64,000 bases of DNA from Ypsolopha sequella (GCA_934047225.1 OW203991.1:6572001-6636000), one strand, 5' to 3'. Numbered from the stretch's first letter, positions 1 to 10,727 are shown. Translations and numbers: made by a program. Notes: generated by a model not told the origin, from the letters alone.

Positions 1-703
1 TAGCAATTAAAAGTAGATCTGTCAAGTTGAATGTATGCAAAATCTTCAGATTCCTACAGGCATGTATCCAGGGTTAAGTTTTTAGGGGATTCATAAAATA
101 AATCAAACAGTTGTCGTTCGAAAGTACTCTCTATAAAAATATTGCATCGACTCCCTAATTTATAAACTTTTGGTCATTATTTATTTGTATATTATTTCTC
201 ATCTTATGCAGAATAGTGCTTTAGGAGTATCCAGTCACCCCACTGGATGTGCTTGACAACCTACTTATTTACCTATTTCTTCAAACCAGGATTAAAAAAA
301 AATGTCATTACAATTTTTAATTTTTTGCAGATATTTCCTAAAATAATGCTCTCCAGCTGACTTTGCAGGTGAAACCCTTCTCTCATCGTTTTCGCTCAAC
401 GACATTCTTCACCATCTTTTTTTTTGCGTTGTTAGGGTATTATTTCGGCACTTTTCTATGACACACGACTAAGAAAGAAGTGTGCTTAGGCCCCGTTTAA
501 GCAAAATTTTGCCGTCCCGCCAACAGCGCGCCGATGATATGTCCATGGTATAGAATGTCATTGTTTTCGCTCCTTAAATGCCCAACTGCATGCACTAGGA
601 ATAAAAAAACTTTTCTATGCTATACTAACCTGGTATCAATGGTGTTTTATTTAACTAATTATGTTCCATGATTATATTATTATTAATCTAATAGCAATAA
701 AAC
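1..703. other. AT-rich non-coding sequence, 3' of the first gene
   Basis: I see no coding stretch, RNA gene or clear repeat here. Because the first gene runs on the minus strand and stops at 704-706, this stretch includes its 3' UTR and downstream sequence. I could not choose a polyadenylation site. Confidence 0.5.
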
Positions 704-854
704 TCACAGGCGGTTTTTAGCTTCGTCTTCCGTAAGAAATTCCTGAAAGTCATCATGAGCCAAAATATTTTCTACGTGCATCGCTAGAGCATTGTAGCTT
801 CGATTCCGTGCCAGATCCGAGTACAGCGATATTAATACATTGTATATATATTCC
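704..854 (-). CDS. Terminal coding exon of an unrecognised minus-strand gene
   Basis: Read on the minus strand, an acceptor with TTTAG precedes the exon at 855-857. The exon holds one base that completes a split Arg codon, 49 codons and a TGA stop at 704-706. The encoded tail begins E-Y-I-Y-N-V-L-I-S-L-Y and ends with an acidic stretch before K-N-R-L. It looks helical and soluble, with no membrane segment. It joins in phase to the exon at 1647-1800: that exon ends in AG and this one starts with G, so the split codon reads AGG. The phase match over three exons is why I call this a real gene. I do not recognise the family and offer no function. Confidence 0.75.
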
Positions 855-1009
855 CTAAACAAAAATAATTTCTACGTATAACAATTTTCATAAGGTCTAA
901 AATAACATACAACTGCCATGTAAAAAGGTATCAATGAATAAATCATATACTCGACTATATCATCTTGAACCAACTTATATCAGCGTCAGACTGTAATAGT
1001 AGTTTATGC

Positions 1010-1111
1010 TACAAGGGCGCAAAGGAATAAATTACGAGGACGATTTAAAACACGAGCGTAGCGAGTGTTTTAAACGTAACCGAGTAATTTATTGCTTTTA
1101 CGCCCGTGTAT
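1010..1111. repeat. Imperfect inverted repeat in an intron
   Basis: The left arm (acaagggcg, then aataaattac and taaaacac) is mirrored by the right arm (gtgttttaaa, then gtaatttatt and cgcccgtgta). The loop is about ten bases. It looks like a small foldback MITE. Confidence 0.6.
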
Positions 1112-1440
1112 CATACTACATTTTTCAATGCATAGTGTGAGGAAATGAAAACAAATATAATCTTGTGAACTTTAAATTATAATTGGCTCAAAAGGACTGT
1201 ATCCAGAGCCGTTAAACAGTGGAAAAAAAGTATAACGTCTATGGTACACAGGAAAGGCTGCAGGTTAGCCAACCATTGTACGCAAATAAAAAAAATTATA
1301 ATAATAAAGCCCTAGGGCAAAATAATCGACTTTTTGTTCGGTTTTGATGCATAAAAAGTGGGCCTTTACGAGCACATGCATTGAAAAATCCGTTATAGTC
1401 TGGTTTATTCGTCCAAGATTAAAGTTTATTCTTAATTTAA

Positions 1441-1466
1441 CTAGGTTAGGTTAGGTTAGGTTAGTT
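1441..1466 (+). repeat. Short TTAGG-type pentamer run
   Basis: About five consecutive copies of the pentamer TTAGG (read as aggtt on this strand) are present. This is the insect telomere unit, but a run this short inside an intron is interstitial and common in insects. It is not evidence of a chromosome end. Confidence 0.6.
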
Positions 1467-1646
1467 TATAAACAACCTAACGAAAACCTACCGTTACATT
1501 AAAATCTCACCAATGAAATTATACTACTGCATTTTACAATCTTTCGGTAACAGAAGCAACACAAAAAAGAACATACAAATGTACATATCACATTAAACTT
1601 GTAGTAAGTGCTACAGTACCATAAAGAAATTCTCTGTGTACAGTAC

Positions 1647-1800
1647 CTATCAACATGCAACTTTTTTAATTTGTATTCAATACAATCCAGCTTATTAGGA
1701 TCTATACCATCCAATTCATCTACCACTGTTGGTTCTTCGACGCCAAATTTTTGTGCACTTAGCTTAGTCATATCAGCCATCGTCTTACTAATACGCATTC
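1647..1800 (-). CDS. Internal coding exon of the unrecognised minus-strand gene
   Basis: On the minus strand the acceptor reads AACACAG before 1800 and the donor reads GTACTG after 1647. The exon is 154 nt: two bases completing a Gly codon, 50 codons, and two bases of an Arg codon. It encodes M-R-I-S-K-T-M-A-D-M-T-K near its start and V-D-E-L-D-G-I-D-P-N-K-L-D in the middle, a charged and probably helical segment. It is in phase with both neighbouring exons, with split codons G|GA and AG|G. A reading frame continues past the donor for about 49 codons, but the in-phase splice to 704-854 is the better explanation. Family not recognised. Confidence 0.75.
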
Positions 1801-2352
1801 CTGTGTTACATTCAACTGTGAAAGTAAAGTTACTGTTAGTATCTTGATCAGAATATAAAAATAATGATTAGGTATTGGTTTGCAGAGTGACCGGAGTTTA
1901 CAAGGATATTCTCTATTTACTCAGGAAATCCTAGAATCTCGTTGAATAGTTGATTATCATGTAATGCAATCTTGTAACTTACATGTTGTAATTTAAAGCA
2001 TAAAAATATTGTATTCCAAATAGATCTAAGAGTCTTAATGTTGGTTTGATAGAAATCTCCACTATTATATTTTCAATTTACATTTACTTATCGCATTAAG
2101 TTGCATATTAGTGAGAAATGGAAAATACCAGCGGGACTTAAAAACTTTTACAAAAAAAGGCATTATTTTTCGGAGGGGAGTGTTAATAAAAACTCCACGA
2201 CAAATAAAGGATACTTTTAAACATGAAAGATGATTATTTTATTTTTTGAGCAACTTGAACTTCAACTGACAAGACCGTTCACGATGTTTTTGTCTTTATT
2301 ACGGGGTTTGAACCCACACAACACCCCCCCTCGGTTTACCTATGCTCAATTA
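1801..2352. other. Intron of the first gene, no feature seen
   Basis: This is AT-rich intron sequence between the exons at 1647-1800 and 2938-2992. I see no open frame or clear repeat in it before the foldback at 2353. Confidence 0.5.
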
Positions 2353-2635
2353 TTTATGTTTTATTTATATAGGAATAAATAATTAAATAAAGTACTTTAC
2401 ATTGCAAAATAAAACCGCTCAAGATATATTTCGGGTCCAATCTAGACCCGTCATCAGTTGAGTATTCTAATAACATAAATAGGTATATTATGTTATTTAT
2501 CTATCCTATTTATGTTATTAGAATACTCAACTGATGCCGGGTCCAGATCGGACCCGAAATATATCTTGAGCGGTTTAATTTTGCAATGTAAAGTACTTTA
2601 TTTAATTATTTATTCCTATATATACATAAAACAAG
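2353..2635. repeat. Foldback MITE, arms about 130 bp
   Basis: The left arm (about 2353-2482) runs through aataaataattaaataaag, cattgcaaaat, accgctcaagatatatttcg and agttgagtattctaataac. The right arm (about 2505-2635) is its near-exact reverse complement. The loop is about 20 bases, and only a few mismatches are visible. It lies in the intron upstream of the exon at 1647-1800. Confidence 0.8.
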
Positions 2636-2702
2636 TGAAGCTTTTCAAAAGTGAATATATTTTGTACCAATTATTTATGTGAGACTAAATAACAACTACA
2701 GC

Positions 2703-2840
2703 TCACGCGGTCTAACTTGGCTTGCCCGAAGTTAGATCTTCACTCTCTTAAATAGCTGCGCAGATAGATAAAGTTTTTAATAAAATAAAAAGAGACAGCA
2801 GAGAGCCTAACTTCGGATCAGCCAAGTTAGACCACGCGAT
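2703..2840. repeat. Short foldback MITE
   Basis: The left arm reads cgcggtctaacttggctt and then cgaagttag. The right arm reads cctaacttcgg and then agccaagttagaccacgcg. The arms are about 40 bp with an AT-rich loop. Confidence 0.75.
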
Positions 2841-2937
2841 CCGTATTATAAGTACAATAATTTAGTCTATCTAAATCGATCAATATACAAAAATATAAAT
2901 AATTAAACAAAACATCTTGTATAATAAAATAACTGAC

Positions 2938-2992
2938 CCAGAATTTGAAATTCATTGATGGTGTCTTCCAATACAGTTGCAAACAAACATGA
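2938..2992 (-). CDS. Internal coding exon of the unrecognised minus-strand gene
   Basis: On the minus strand the acceptor reads ATTTTCAG before 2992 and the donor reads GTCAGT after 2938. The 55-nt exon gives 18 codons plus the first G of a Gly codon. The residues run S-C-L-F-A-T-V-L-E-D-T-I-N-E-F-Q-I-L and continue in phase into the exon at 1647-1800. It is a hydrophobic, helix-like segment. The donor is not consensus beyond GT, so this exon is somewhat less certain than the two downstream ones. Confidence 0.65.
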
Positions 2993-3321
2993 CTGAAAAT
3001 AAATCAGTCTGCAAAAAAGCACATTTCATTATTAAATAACATACAGGGTATTGATTTGCTCCACAACTTGCGTCACATAAATATTAGTATATATGACGAT
3101 AACTCCAAAAAGTAGTAAAAAAAAACGAATTAAAGGAGTTATGCCCTTTTTTATATGTCCTAAAATTTTCTTCATAAATGGTCACTGCGGCGCGAAGCGC
3201 TAGTACCTAGCTACTCGGATGCTACCACTCCGCTAAAGCTGAGTCAATTTTATCATGTCTTTTGTACACTAGATGTAAATATGTTGCCCCCAAAATTACT
3301 TAAATAAATTTACAAAAAATA

Positions 3322-3606
3322 TATATATACAACGTGTAACAGAAAGGTGTAACCATATTTGAAGAGCTTATTCAGTCAATGGTTTAGAACAACTTTTACT
3401 ATGGAACAAATCCTGTACCTATATCGAAAAAAAATATTACTTGCTTCATATGAAAATGCAATGCCGCTCGGCCGAGATGTATGGGAGGGCAGATTTTTTT
3501 TTGAGATTTCATGGTTGGCTCCATAGTAAAAGTTGTTCTATACCATTGACTGAATAAGTTCTTCAAATATGGTTACACCTTTCTGTTACACCTTGTATAT
3601 ATATTT
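3322..3606. repeat. Foldback MITE, family H copy 1
   Basis: The left arm begins gtgtaacagaaaggtgtaac and includes gagcttattcagtcaatgg. The right arm is the reverse complement and ends ctgttacaccttgta. The middle has poly-T and a segment around gctcggccga. A second copy lies at 34845-35108. TA-rich flanks suggest a TA-targeting (Tc1/mariner-type) origin, which is an inference. Confidence 0.8.
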
Positions 3607-3978
3607 TTGTCATCAGTAGGTATCGTGCGTGACACAACGTTGAGACAGAAGTTGCTGACCAAATCGACATCCTGTATATTATATCCCCAAACCAAGGGTC
3701 ATTCAGAGTTTCCGAGTGTGGACTGTCACTTAACACTCCGATAAGAAATGTTAACACTCGTACACCCTGTTTTCACTAACTATTTTTTCTGTTAACGTGA
3801 TCCTTATCGACATTTAGACAAGTTCTCCTTCACTCACCAGTAAGAAAGTGGTAACTTACCACTGGTAAGCATGGGTGCCGTCAGGGGAGGTACTAGGTGG
3901 TACACTTGCACCCTTAGGGAATCTTTGGCTCAATCAACATAATACCAACGAGCCTTATTTGTTTTTAGGTAAACTTAC

Positions 3979-4011
3979 AGATGGTACATCTGAGTCTTTA
4001 GTTGTGTCACA
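3979..4011 (-). CDS. Possible 33-nt microexon of the first gene
   Basis: On the minus strand a consensus donor GTAAGT follows an 11-codon open stretch (C-D-T-T-K-D-S-D-V-P-S). An AG acceptor without a good pyrimidine tract precedes it. Its phase fits the exon at 2938-2992. Support is only the donor and the phase, so treat it as a candidate. Confidence 0.3.
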
Positions 4012-4028
4012 CTGTATGTGATTCATAG

Positions 4029-4203
4029 CTAGTAAAGCCGATTCTGAAGGCTTTAATTTTAGTTTTAGTGCTGTCAAAATTAAATTGTCTTCATTGCAAA
4101 ATAGTCCTTAGGTTTTAGGAACAGAAGTTAAATTACTTTGGAAAATTTCAAGTTTTGACAGCACTAAAACTAAAATTAAAGCCTTCAGAATCGGCTTTAG
4201 TAA
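4029..4203. repeat. Foldback repeat with 50-bp arms
   Basis: The left arm runs through aaagccgattctgaaggc, tttaattttagttttagtgc and tgtcaaaa. The right arm is its reverse complement, ending gcctt cagaatcggctttag. It is a near-perfect palindrome with a loop of about 65 bp. Confidence 0.8.
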
Positions 4204-4324
4204 GTACTTAAAATTGTATATTTTGTGGCGCGGCACTAATCTACATGAAAAACTCAAGGCTGCACCTCTTGGATATTTTTTCTGCCGGCGCCCATGCTGA
4301 TAAGTATACAAATACTATATGATT

Positions 4325-4473
4325 GTGTCGATTCGGCGCAACACGACTTAACTTGTTTGACAGGACTAAACTTAATTTGAGAGTTCTGTCTTTTTCTTTC
4401 TGTATCGAAAAGACAAAGACGGTTTAGGTTAGTCCTATCAATTTAGTTAAGATGTGTTGCGCCGAATCGACAC
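4325..4473. repeat. MITE family C, copy 1 (uninterrupted)
   Basis: The terminal inverted repeats start gtgtcgattcggcgcaacac and end with the reverse complement gtgttgcgccgaatcgacac. The inner arms include acttgtttgacaggac, and the centre includes tctgtctttttctttctg against gaaaagacaaagac. Each arm contains a TTAA about 25 bp from the tip. This copy shows the empty form of the sites occupied in copies 2, 3 and 5. Confidence 0.8.
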
Positions 4474-4651
4474 CTATATCTATTTATTGAGACTAAATTA
4501 AATAAATTAATCATTTAACTACGGATGTCAAATATTGTTATGTACACAGAAAACTCCTCTACCTTCCTACAAGTTATTAATTACATAGAATTTGACTTTA
4601 CTCAACCGCTTTTGCTCTAATAGGGATAGGTAGGGTACATACAATACAATA

Positions 4652-5292
4652 GTGTCGATTCGGTGTAGCACATCTTAAGGCGATTACCATCGCCAAATTA
4701 GCAGGTCGATATTTGTCAGAACGAATATCAACGGAAGCGACATTGAAATAACGTTCATATCAGCGTGCAATGCATAGTGGCTGTTACGACGCTCGCTGCG
4801 TCCTTGATAGGGCGAAATAGGAGAAAATTATACTTTTCACGTGGACGTGATGTTCGATTGAATAATCCTATGTTATGTTTATAGCTATCAAATTTATCTA
4901 TTTATCAAAGCATAAATGAATTCAATCGGCCAAGCCACTAAGGAGCAGTAGGAAATTCAAGCCAAAAAACACCATATAGTTAATACATTTTTTCATGTAG
5001 AGGTTTTGGTGGTATGAAAAAGAAAAATGTTGCATATGTTGTCTAAGAGCTGATTATTCATAAAACATTTTTTCATTATTTTTGGTTTGGCCTTAAACGA
5101 GGGGTAGGCTTTAGAAAGTACCCATTTGGCAATAGTAAGGCCCTTAACTTATTTGACAATAGTTCTGTGGACAGGAATGCCTGACCTTATTTTAAGTGTT
5201 CTGTCTTTGTCTTTTCGATACAAAAAGAAAAAGACAGAACACTTAAATTAAGTCCTGTCAAATAAGTTAAAACGTGTTACACCGACTCGACA
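4652..5292. repeat. MITE family C, copy 2, interrupted by MITE D
   Basis: The left tip (4652-4678) and the body (5144-5292) belong to family C. They are separated by a 465-bp TTAA-flanked insert. The body still folds: tgttctgtctttgtcttttc against aaaagacagaacacttaaat. Its right end is acaccgactcgac. Confidence 0.75.
4679..5143 (+). mobile_element. TTAA-flanked MITE family D, copy 1
   Basis: TTAA flanks both ends (4675-4678 and 5144-5147). The ends are imperfect inverted repeats: GGCGATTACCATCGCCAAAT on the left against GGGCCTTACTATTGCCAAAT from the right. It has no coding potential. A second full copy in the opposite orientation is at 62398-62863, and a partial one is at 34528-34695. A duplicated TTAA fits piggyBac-type or other TTAA-specific transposition. 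Confidence 0.8.
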
Positions 5293-5470
5293 GAAATGTC
5301 AATGTGCACGGTAAACCTTTGTCGATATGGAGGTATTGGTGTATATTTCCTAAAACTAGATGAAATAATCTACATAAAAACACAATGAAATCCGTGTGCA
5401 AAAGTATTTATTTTATAAATATTCAATCTTTCGGTACCTAGTCAAAAGGTATGAAGTGAGAAAATTGCAT

Positions 5471-5774
5471 TTAAGACCGGTTTCGCAGACGGATTGTGAA
5501 AAAGCCGCCTTTTAATCGAAACAGAATACTTAAATTCAAAATACACTTATAAGTTTTTCAACAAAACCTTATTACCTATTGTGTATGCTGCCATCGCAAA
5601 GTTTCCATTGGCTTCTGTAAACTAGAATTTCAAAATTTTTCAATTTCGTATTTAAAAAAATTATGGGTAATAAGGTTTTGTTGAAAGAATTGAGTGAGTT
5701 TTGAAATCATGTCTTCTGTTTCGATTAATTAGAAAAAGGCGGGATTTTCACAATCCGGCTGCGAGACCGCTCAA
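5471..5774. repeat. Foldback MITE family E, copy 1
   Basis: It starts ttaagaccggtttcgcag and ends with the mirrored caatccggctgcgagaccgc. Inner arms contain aacaaaaccttattacc and its reverse complement, and tttcgattaattagaaaaag near the right end. Other copies lie at 12048-12215 and 34155-34520. The right-hand TTAA has decayed to tcaa. Confidence 0.75.
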
Positions 5775-5902
5775 AGTTGCAAACTGCGATAAATACTTTC
5801 TTCTTTTGATAATTTCTACTTCGAAATTAGGTGTCATTGTAGCTAATGTAATCTGCATACATTGAACAATAATAATAATAATAGTTAATATGATCTTAGA
5901 TA

Positions 5903-6592
5903 TGTTTGATAAAAAAACGCTCGTTGCTACCAGAAATTGTAGCATATAAAAAGTGGTAATACTGACTAGTGACGGGCATCGGCGTCACTGGTGCGAGGAT
6001 TCCATAACCACGCTCAGACACCACTAATTGTATGCTAAAGGGTGATACTTGCACCTGGAACAGGGGCCCATAAGCTGTCCCAGATTTATAGTATACAAGT
6101 ATCTTATATTCTACAATATTTAATATAAAACGTCCTACCAGACAGTTGTATGATGACGTCATCTGCTGGTCCACGCATGAAGACCCTCTGCACGTGGACT
6201 CCAAGACGTTCCGGTGATGTGACACGTAGATCACCTTCCACGATGAATCTAAACAAAACCCTCCTAACCCGGGATGCATCCAACCCAGAAATAGTAATTA
6301 ACAAGTCCACTTGTCGGAAGCCGCGTGGACACAGGTTATGTCACACACACACAGGAAATTCACGAAAAGGTGGCCTTCACGACAAAATATTGTCAGCCCT
6401 TGACACCCTGATGTTCTTACGATGTCCGCACCGACTTGCCGTTAATATCCCTTAATAACACATATTAAAATCGTCCGCGATCTATACCAAAAAAATGTCC
6501 ACGTCCCTCGTATTTTGACAGCTCCAAGTCCATAGACAAAATACATAGACCATTGATGGATGCGTTCCGAAATATACATTTTATTCTGAACA
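5903..6592 (-). repeat. 3' LTR of BEL/Pao element 1
   Basis: This is a direct repeat of 10728-11417 with equal length and six visible substitutions. On the minus strand it starts TGTTCAGAATAAAATG and ends TTATCAAACA. Short frames inside it are not genes. Confidence 0.9.
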
Positions 6593-6689
6593 GGCCCCCG
6601 CTCTGGGCTGAGCAATCAGTCCACTAGCTCATACAACCGGGAGACGGGAGAGAGTTGTCATGGCTCGTCACAAAATCGAACCTTCGACC

Positions 6690-7250
6690 AACACCTCTGC
6701 GACGCGTGGAGTTCCGTCTCCGCCAAAACAACTTTAATATACGGCCCCGGCGCCAAAACAAGGATAGCAAGTTCATATCCTTCCAAAGAATTAAATTTCC
6801 TTCCCTAGGATGCTCAGTCCTGTCTGACCACAGAGAGGACGAGAGTTGAGGACCGCTTCCACTTAACAATATACAGTGGCAAGCTCCTCAAAAATTAGAA
6901 CAGTTTTCCCAATAACGCAGCGGAGGTGGGTCTTCGCCGACTTGACGGCAGCTTCAAAAAAATTCCCTCCCCAGTGAGGGCAATTTGGGGGACTGTACCG
7001 CCAAGTTACCCCTTTCCGGGCGAAGATTTAACTTAAACTAGCATAGTTATTTACAAAACAAAAAATTATCAATATCTTTTAGATAGCAGTACCTTTGTAG
7101 TTTGTGCCATTGTCGGAGCGAATAAGTGAAGGTAAACCCTTACGCGACACGAAACGATCCAACGCGGCGACGAAGGCCTCCGTAGTCAAAGCTGATACCA
7201 CTGCCAAGTGAACGGCCTTGGTGGCCAAGCACACAAATACACAAGGTATG
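6690..7250 (-). pseudogene. BEL/Pao integrase remnant
   Basis: On the minus strand, 7083-7246 reads an integrase core with C-L-A-T-K-A-V-H-L and then S-D-N-G-T-N-Y, which holds the second catalytic Asp. After a gap, 6880-6945 gives E-A-A-V-K-S-A-K and V-I-G-K-T-V, and near 6840 a V-L-N-S-R-P-L motif follows in another frame. These are successive landmarks of BEL/Pao integrases (established family knowledge). Stops and frameshifts between them show it is dead. Confidence 0.85.
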
Positions 7251-7599
7251 CTTTCACAACCCGAGCGTTGCGATTGCTAAAACCCCCGTGCGCGTTACGT
7301 ATGTGTCAAATCCGACACCAACAAATTTACCAAAGATCCTTGGGTAGAAGCAAAGGATGAAGACTTCCGTATGGCAGGTCAGCTCTCCGAAATCAGCCTC
7401 CGAAACGCAGAAGTCCTTCATAATCCGTGAAAGGATTCAAACGAGCAACCGCTCACTTCAGCCTGGCGTGATCCTCGCACAGAACTCGAAGTTTAAACTT
7501 GATGAGGTCCGCCTGAAGTACACGAACCCAGTGTACCAATGCGCTCCAACGCTCCTCTGCACTCACGGCTGGGGACAAAATATATTAATTTCATTGACT

Positions 7600-7720
7600 G
7601 GTTGGTATTTCAACCTAATACCACCATCATATTGGGATCCTCCAAATCTGCAAACAGTATATGTTCATTTGAAAGCCATTTCCTAAGTTCGAACATAATA
7701 ATCCAAGTATCGAATCAAAT
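7600..7720 (-). pseudogene. Reverse transcriptase-region remnant of BEL/Pao element 1
   Basis: On the minus strand around 7640-7715 the reading F-E-L-R-K-W-L-S-N appears, a motif from the BEL/Pao reverse transcriptase/connection region. It is followed by a V-L-G motif and in-frame stops. The polymerase palm is missing, so this is a scar of an internal deletion. The call rests on one short motif in the right position between protease and integrase. Confidence 0.6.
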
Positions 7721-7779
7721 ATCGAATATCCAAAATTGTGGATACCTCCACCAATGAAGAAGAACCCAGAGTCTTTTAA

Positions 7780-8000
7780 AAACCAAATAGGATCCATCCT
7801 AACAAATCCGCGCCCAGGAAAACATCGACTGGGGCCGGATGACAAAACGTGGGTCTGCCAGATGCAGACCTGACGTGCATGAGATTATGGATGGAGGAAG
7901 GTCCAAAGAAGGCTGCCAGCCGACAATATTGTCTATAACCATGGCTGCAGCCGCTGATTCAACTCCAGTCCACCAATACCTAGGAGCGGCACCGACGAAA
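7780..8000 (-). pseudogene. Retroviral-type aspartic protease (DUF1758) remnant
   Basis: The minus strand reads L-H-L-A-D-P-R-F-V-I in one frame and then P-V-D-V-F-L-G-A-D-L-L in another. This corresponds to the C-terminal part of the DUF1758 protease region of BEL/Pao, whose usual landmark is I-D-I-L-L-G-A-D. It lies directly downstream of gag, as expected for the family. A frameshift separates the two halves. Confidence 0.7.
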
Positions 8001-8384
8001 CCTCCAGGTTCAAAACTAATCGGTGCGCCACTTGACTTTCCAAGTCGAGGAGGGCCCTTACCCTAACTCAATCCCCCCTGGGGCCCTAGACGCGAGCCAT
8101 CGCGGTAGGCAACAGAACCGTCCGCGGTTCCGTACTCATAGCTTGAACAAGCTGGTTACAGGCTACCCCACCTGTGGAGTGCAGGACCAGTCCACTGGCA
8201 GTAATACGGCTGGCGCGTGCACATCCCTACCCTGGGGGGAGCGTAGCCTCCAACTCTCCCTGAGTACGGCGGGTGGTACTCTAACCGCGGGTACTCGCGG
8301 TACGGCGGTGAGTAACCCCGTGACTCCGTCTGAGCACGGTGCTCCATGCCAGCTGGCACCAAAATCGGCGCGGGGAGGGGGGGC

Positions 8385-10010
8385 CTAGCCCTTGCCAACT
8401 CCAATTGGCCCCCGCCCGTAGGGGCCCAATTCACTACATGGCCATATGTGTGATAGCCCGTAGGCAAGCCCCCTACGGGTCCACGCGCAGATACATAACT
8501 CACCTCCCGGTGAGGGGGCGCGCCTCGCGCCGCAGTCCTCCGTTCCGACGGAGGGGAGTTTTTCCCGACAGCATGCCTTCCCTGGACCGAGGGGGGGGGA
8601 AGTTCTCCCTGACGCACCCCCGTTGTCCAAGGGGGGGGGAGTTCTCCCTGAAGCACCCCCGCCCGTAGGGCTCCGTCGCTGCGGGACCGGTGAAGCCGCT
8701 TCAGATCTGTTGGCACACAACAATAAATGGTGAGGCCCCTCACACACACTGCAACGTCGTGGCTCGGGACAATTACGTTCAAAATGATTGCCCAAGCAAC
8801 CGAAACACAGGCCCTTACGCTTCACTATGCGTCGCCGCTCGGTGACGTGCAGGTTTCGCCACTGCTGACATCTCAGCAGGTCATGCCCCGTATGGCCACA
8901 CTGTAAACAGGTCGATGAACTCTCGACCACGGCGACCGCCGCTAAACGCGTCATATCGCGTCCCCGCGACTGCTGCGGTTGTCTGGGCTCCCCACATTCC
9001 AATGAGCCAGCAGACGAAAATGATTGCGCCCCAGATGGCGCCAAGTCCGCTTGTGATGTTTCTGCTACCCTAGCTTCATATTCAAGAAACGTCATTAAGT
9101 CCGTAAATTTAGGCACAGTGCTGCCATCTTTTCCTGCGGACACCCGCTCAAAACGTGACCTCACATCATTAGGCAACCTACCTAAAATAATGTGAACGAG
9201 TAAAAACGACCACTCGTCCACCGGTAAACCTAATGTTCTAAGGGCATTACACGCCACAGTGACCGGAGTTAGTAATTGCTGCCTCAGCTGTGCCCAGTCG
9301 GTTACCCTAGGTAACGTCAACAATTGAGACGCATGCGCATCCGCCAGTAAGCGCATGTTCTGATACTTATCATTTAATAAGCCCCACGCTATATCATAAT
9401 GATCATCCTCTACCCTGAGGTGCTGGATGAGCGACCTTGCTTCGCCCTCCAATGTTGACATCAAATATGCCATCTTTTGCCCCTTTGATAAATCTACCCT
9501 AGAATTTACTAATGAATTAAACATATTCCTATATGAAACCCATTCTTGAATTTTCCCATTAAATTTATTTAGTTCTAAACTAGTCAAACTACCAGACACG
9601 CCATCTACCGGTTGAGGCGTGACAACTACAGGACCTCCTGAATTTTGCCTCTTTACATCAGCAATATTATTCGACGTTATAACCAGCGTCTTACCAGTGG
9701 CGCCATCTATTGGTCTAGGTGTGCTAACAACCGGGCTGCCCGATTGTCGCTTTTTGATCATGGAGGCCGCCTCTGTTAAAGCATCATAAATCCCTTTTAT
9801 CTGAGCCAAATCCGTAACATACCTCTTCAAAGGCTCGTCACTTTCCTGCAGTGCTGCCACAGCCGCCTCTGCATCAGCCAGCCGCTGATGCATCCGCTCG
9901 GCTCTCTCCAGGATTGCATTGTCGCGATCCGAACGAGAAAGCAATCCCTGGACGGTTGTAAACCAGCGGAGCTCTTTCGCCAACGCAGCCTTGTGAGACT
10001 TGGACATCAT
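8385..10010 (-). CDS. Gag-like protein of BEL/Pao element 1, 541 aa
   Basis: An open frame starts with Met at 10010, just inside the 5' LTR and primer site. The N-terminal third is predicted coiled coil (heptads around residues 20-90). The centre matches DUF1759, the BEL/Pao capsid-like domain, with the landmarks W-V-S-Y-R-N-M-F and L-E-G-E-A-R-S-L-I. Three Cys-His knuckles follow at about residues 375-440: one CX2CX4HX4C and two CX2CX3HX4C. The last 100 residues are a low-complexity Gly/Pro/Arg stretch from GC-rich repeats near 8500-8680 (several ctcccccc-type runs), probably a read-through into degraded DNA. The protein would package element RNA in particles. The frame is intact, but the downstream pol is dead. 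Confidence 0.85.
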   Translation of the reverse strand: MMSKSHKAALAKELRWFTTVQGLLSRSDRDNAILERAERMHQRLADAEAAVAALQESDEPLKRYVTDLAQIKGIYDALTEAASMIKKRQSGSPVVSTPRPIDGATGKTLVITSNNIADVKRQNSGGPVVVTPQPVDGVSGSLTSLELNKFNGKIQEWVSYRNMFNSLVNSRVDLSKGQKMAYLMSTLEGEARSLIQHLRVEDDHYDIAWGLLNDKYQNMRLLADAHASQLLTLPRVTDWAQLRQQLLTPVTVACNALRTLGLPVDEWSFLLVHIILGRLPNDVRSRFERVSAGKDGSTVPKFTDLMTFLEYEARVAETSQADLAPSGAQSFSSAGSLECGEPRQPQQSRGRDMTRLAAVAVVESSSTCLQCGHTGHDLLRCQQWRNLHVTERRRIVKRKGLCFGCLGNHFERNCPEPRRCSVCEGPHHLLLCANRSEAASPVPQRRSPTGGGASGRTPPPLDNGGASGRTSPPLGPGKACCREKLPSVGTEDCGARRAPSPGGELCICAWTRRGLAYGLSHIWPCSELGPYGRGPIGVGKG

Positions 10011-10710
10011 GCCGCAATGAACCGGGAAATGTATAAATAAAAACTATTTAGCAAACACCCTGACACGGCACAAAATACAGAAGCACTGCTCAATAGATAC
10101 CCTACCTATAAATAGAATTTAATTAGCAAAATTAATTCCCAATTACCAATGTATGTACTGTCCGTCAATACTAAACAAACAAATAGGTTCCTACCTAATT
10201 CCAGAATTCAATTATCAAATGTAATTCCCAATTACAACAATGTAGGTACTGTATCAGTAATACAAAACAAACAAATAGGTTCCTACCTAATTCTATAATT
10301 TAATTATCAAATGTAAATTATATTTGGTGTATACAATACACACAAACCCGAATGCACATTCCACTATGCACTTGTATACATCCTTGTAAGTACATACATT
10401 CAAGCCAAGATAACCGTATATTAGCTAACAAGTTGATTTCCAATCTATAATATAAACCGTTATATGATTATGTTATTGTAATACAAGAACACTTGATATG
10501 TACTAAATTAACAATTTATACTGATATTACTGAACCACATCAATGTGGTACCCTCCGGTAATCAATTATCTACTCAAAGCACTAAACAAATCCAATTTGT
10601 AATTGCTACATGTACATGTAAATAGCCTAGCTATGTTAACAGTTCAATGACACTGGGGCCGCCCAGTTCCACTGTTTAAATGAATATAAACCAAAGTTGG
10701 GATTAACCAC

Positions 10711-10722
10711 GCTCTGCTACCA
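10711..10722 (-). promoter_or_regulatory. Primer binding site of BEL/Pao element 1
   Basis: On the minus strand TGGTAGCAGAGC lies five bases inside the 5' LTR. It complements the CCA-tailed 3' end expected for initiator Met tRNA (from memory of insect tRNA sequence). The tRNA identity is an inference. Confidence 0.6.
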
Positions 10723-10727
10723 AAGAT

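Noticed and set aside
1441..1466. Telomere
   Set aside because: Only about five TTAGG-type pentamers, inside an intron.
2298..2312. tRNA gene suggested by ggggtttgaaccc
   Set aside because: No acceptor stem, anticodon arm or A box at the right distance.
6104..6455. Open frames of 68-127 codons repeated at 10703-11280
   Set aside because: They lie inside the LTRs of BEL/Pao element 1 and appear in both copies on both strands; no LTR gene is expected.
8156..8782. A 208-codon minus-strand frame rich in Pro, Gly and Arg
   Set aside because: It is another frame of the GC-rich repeats that form the tail of the Gag frame; no domain is seen.
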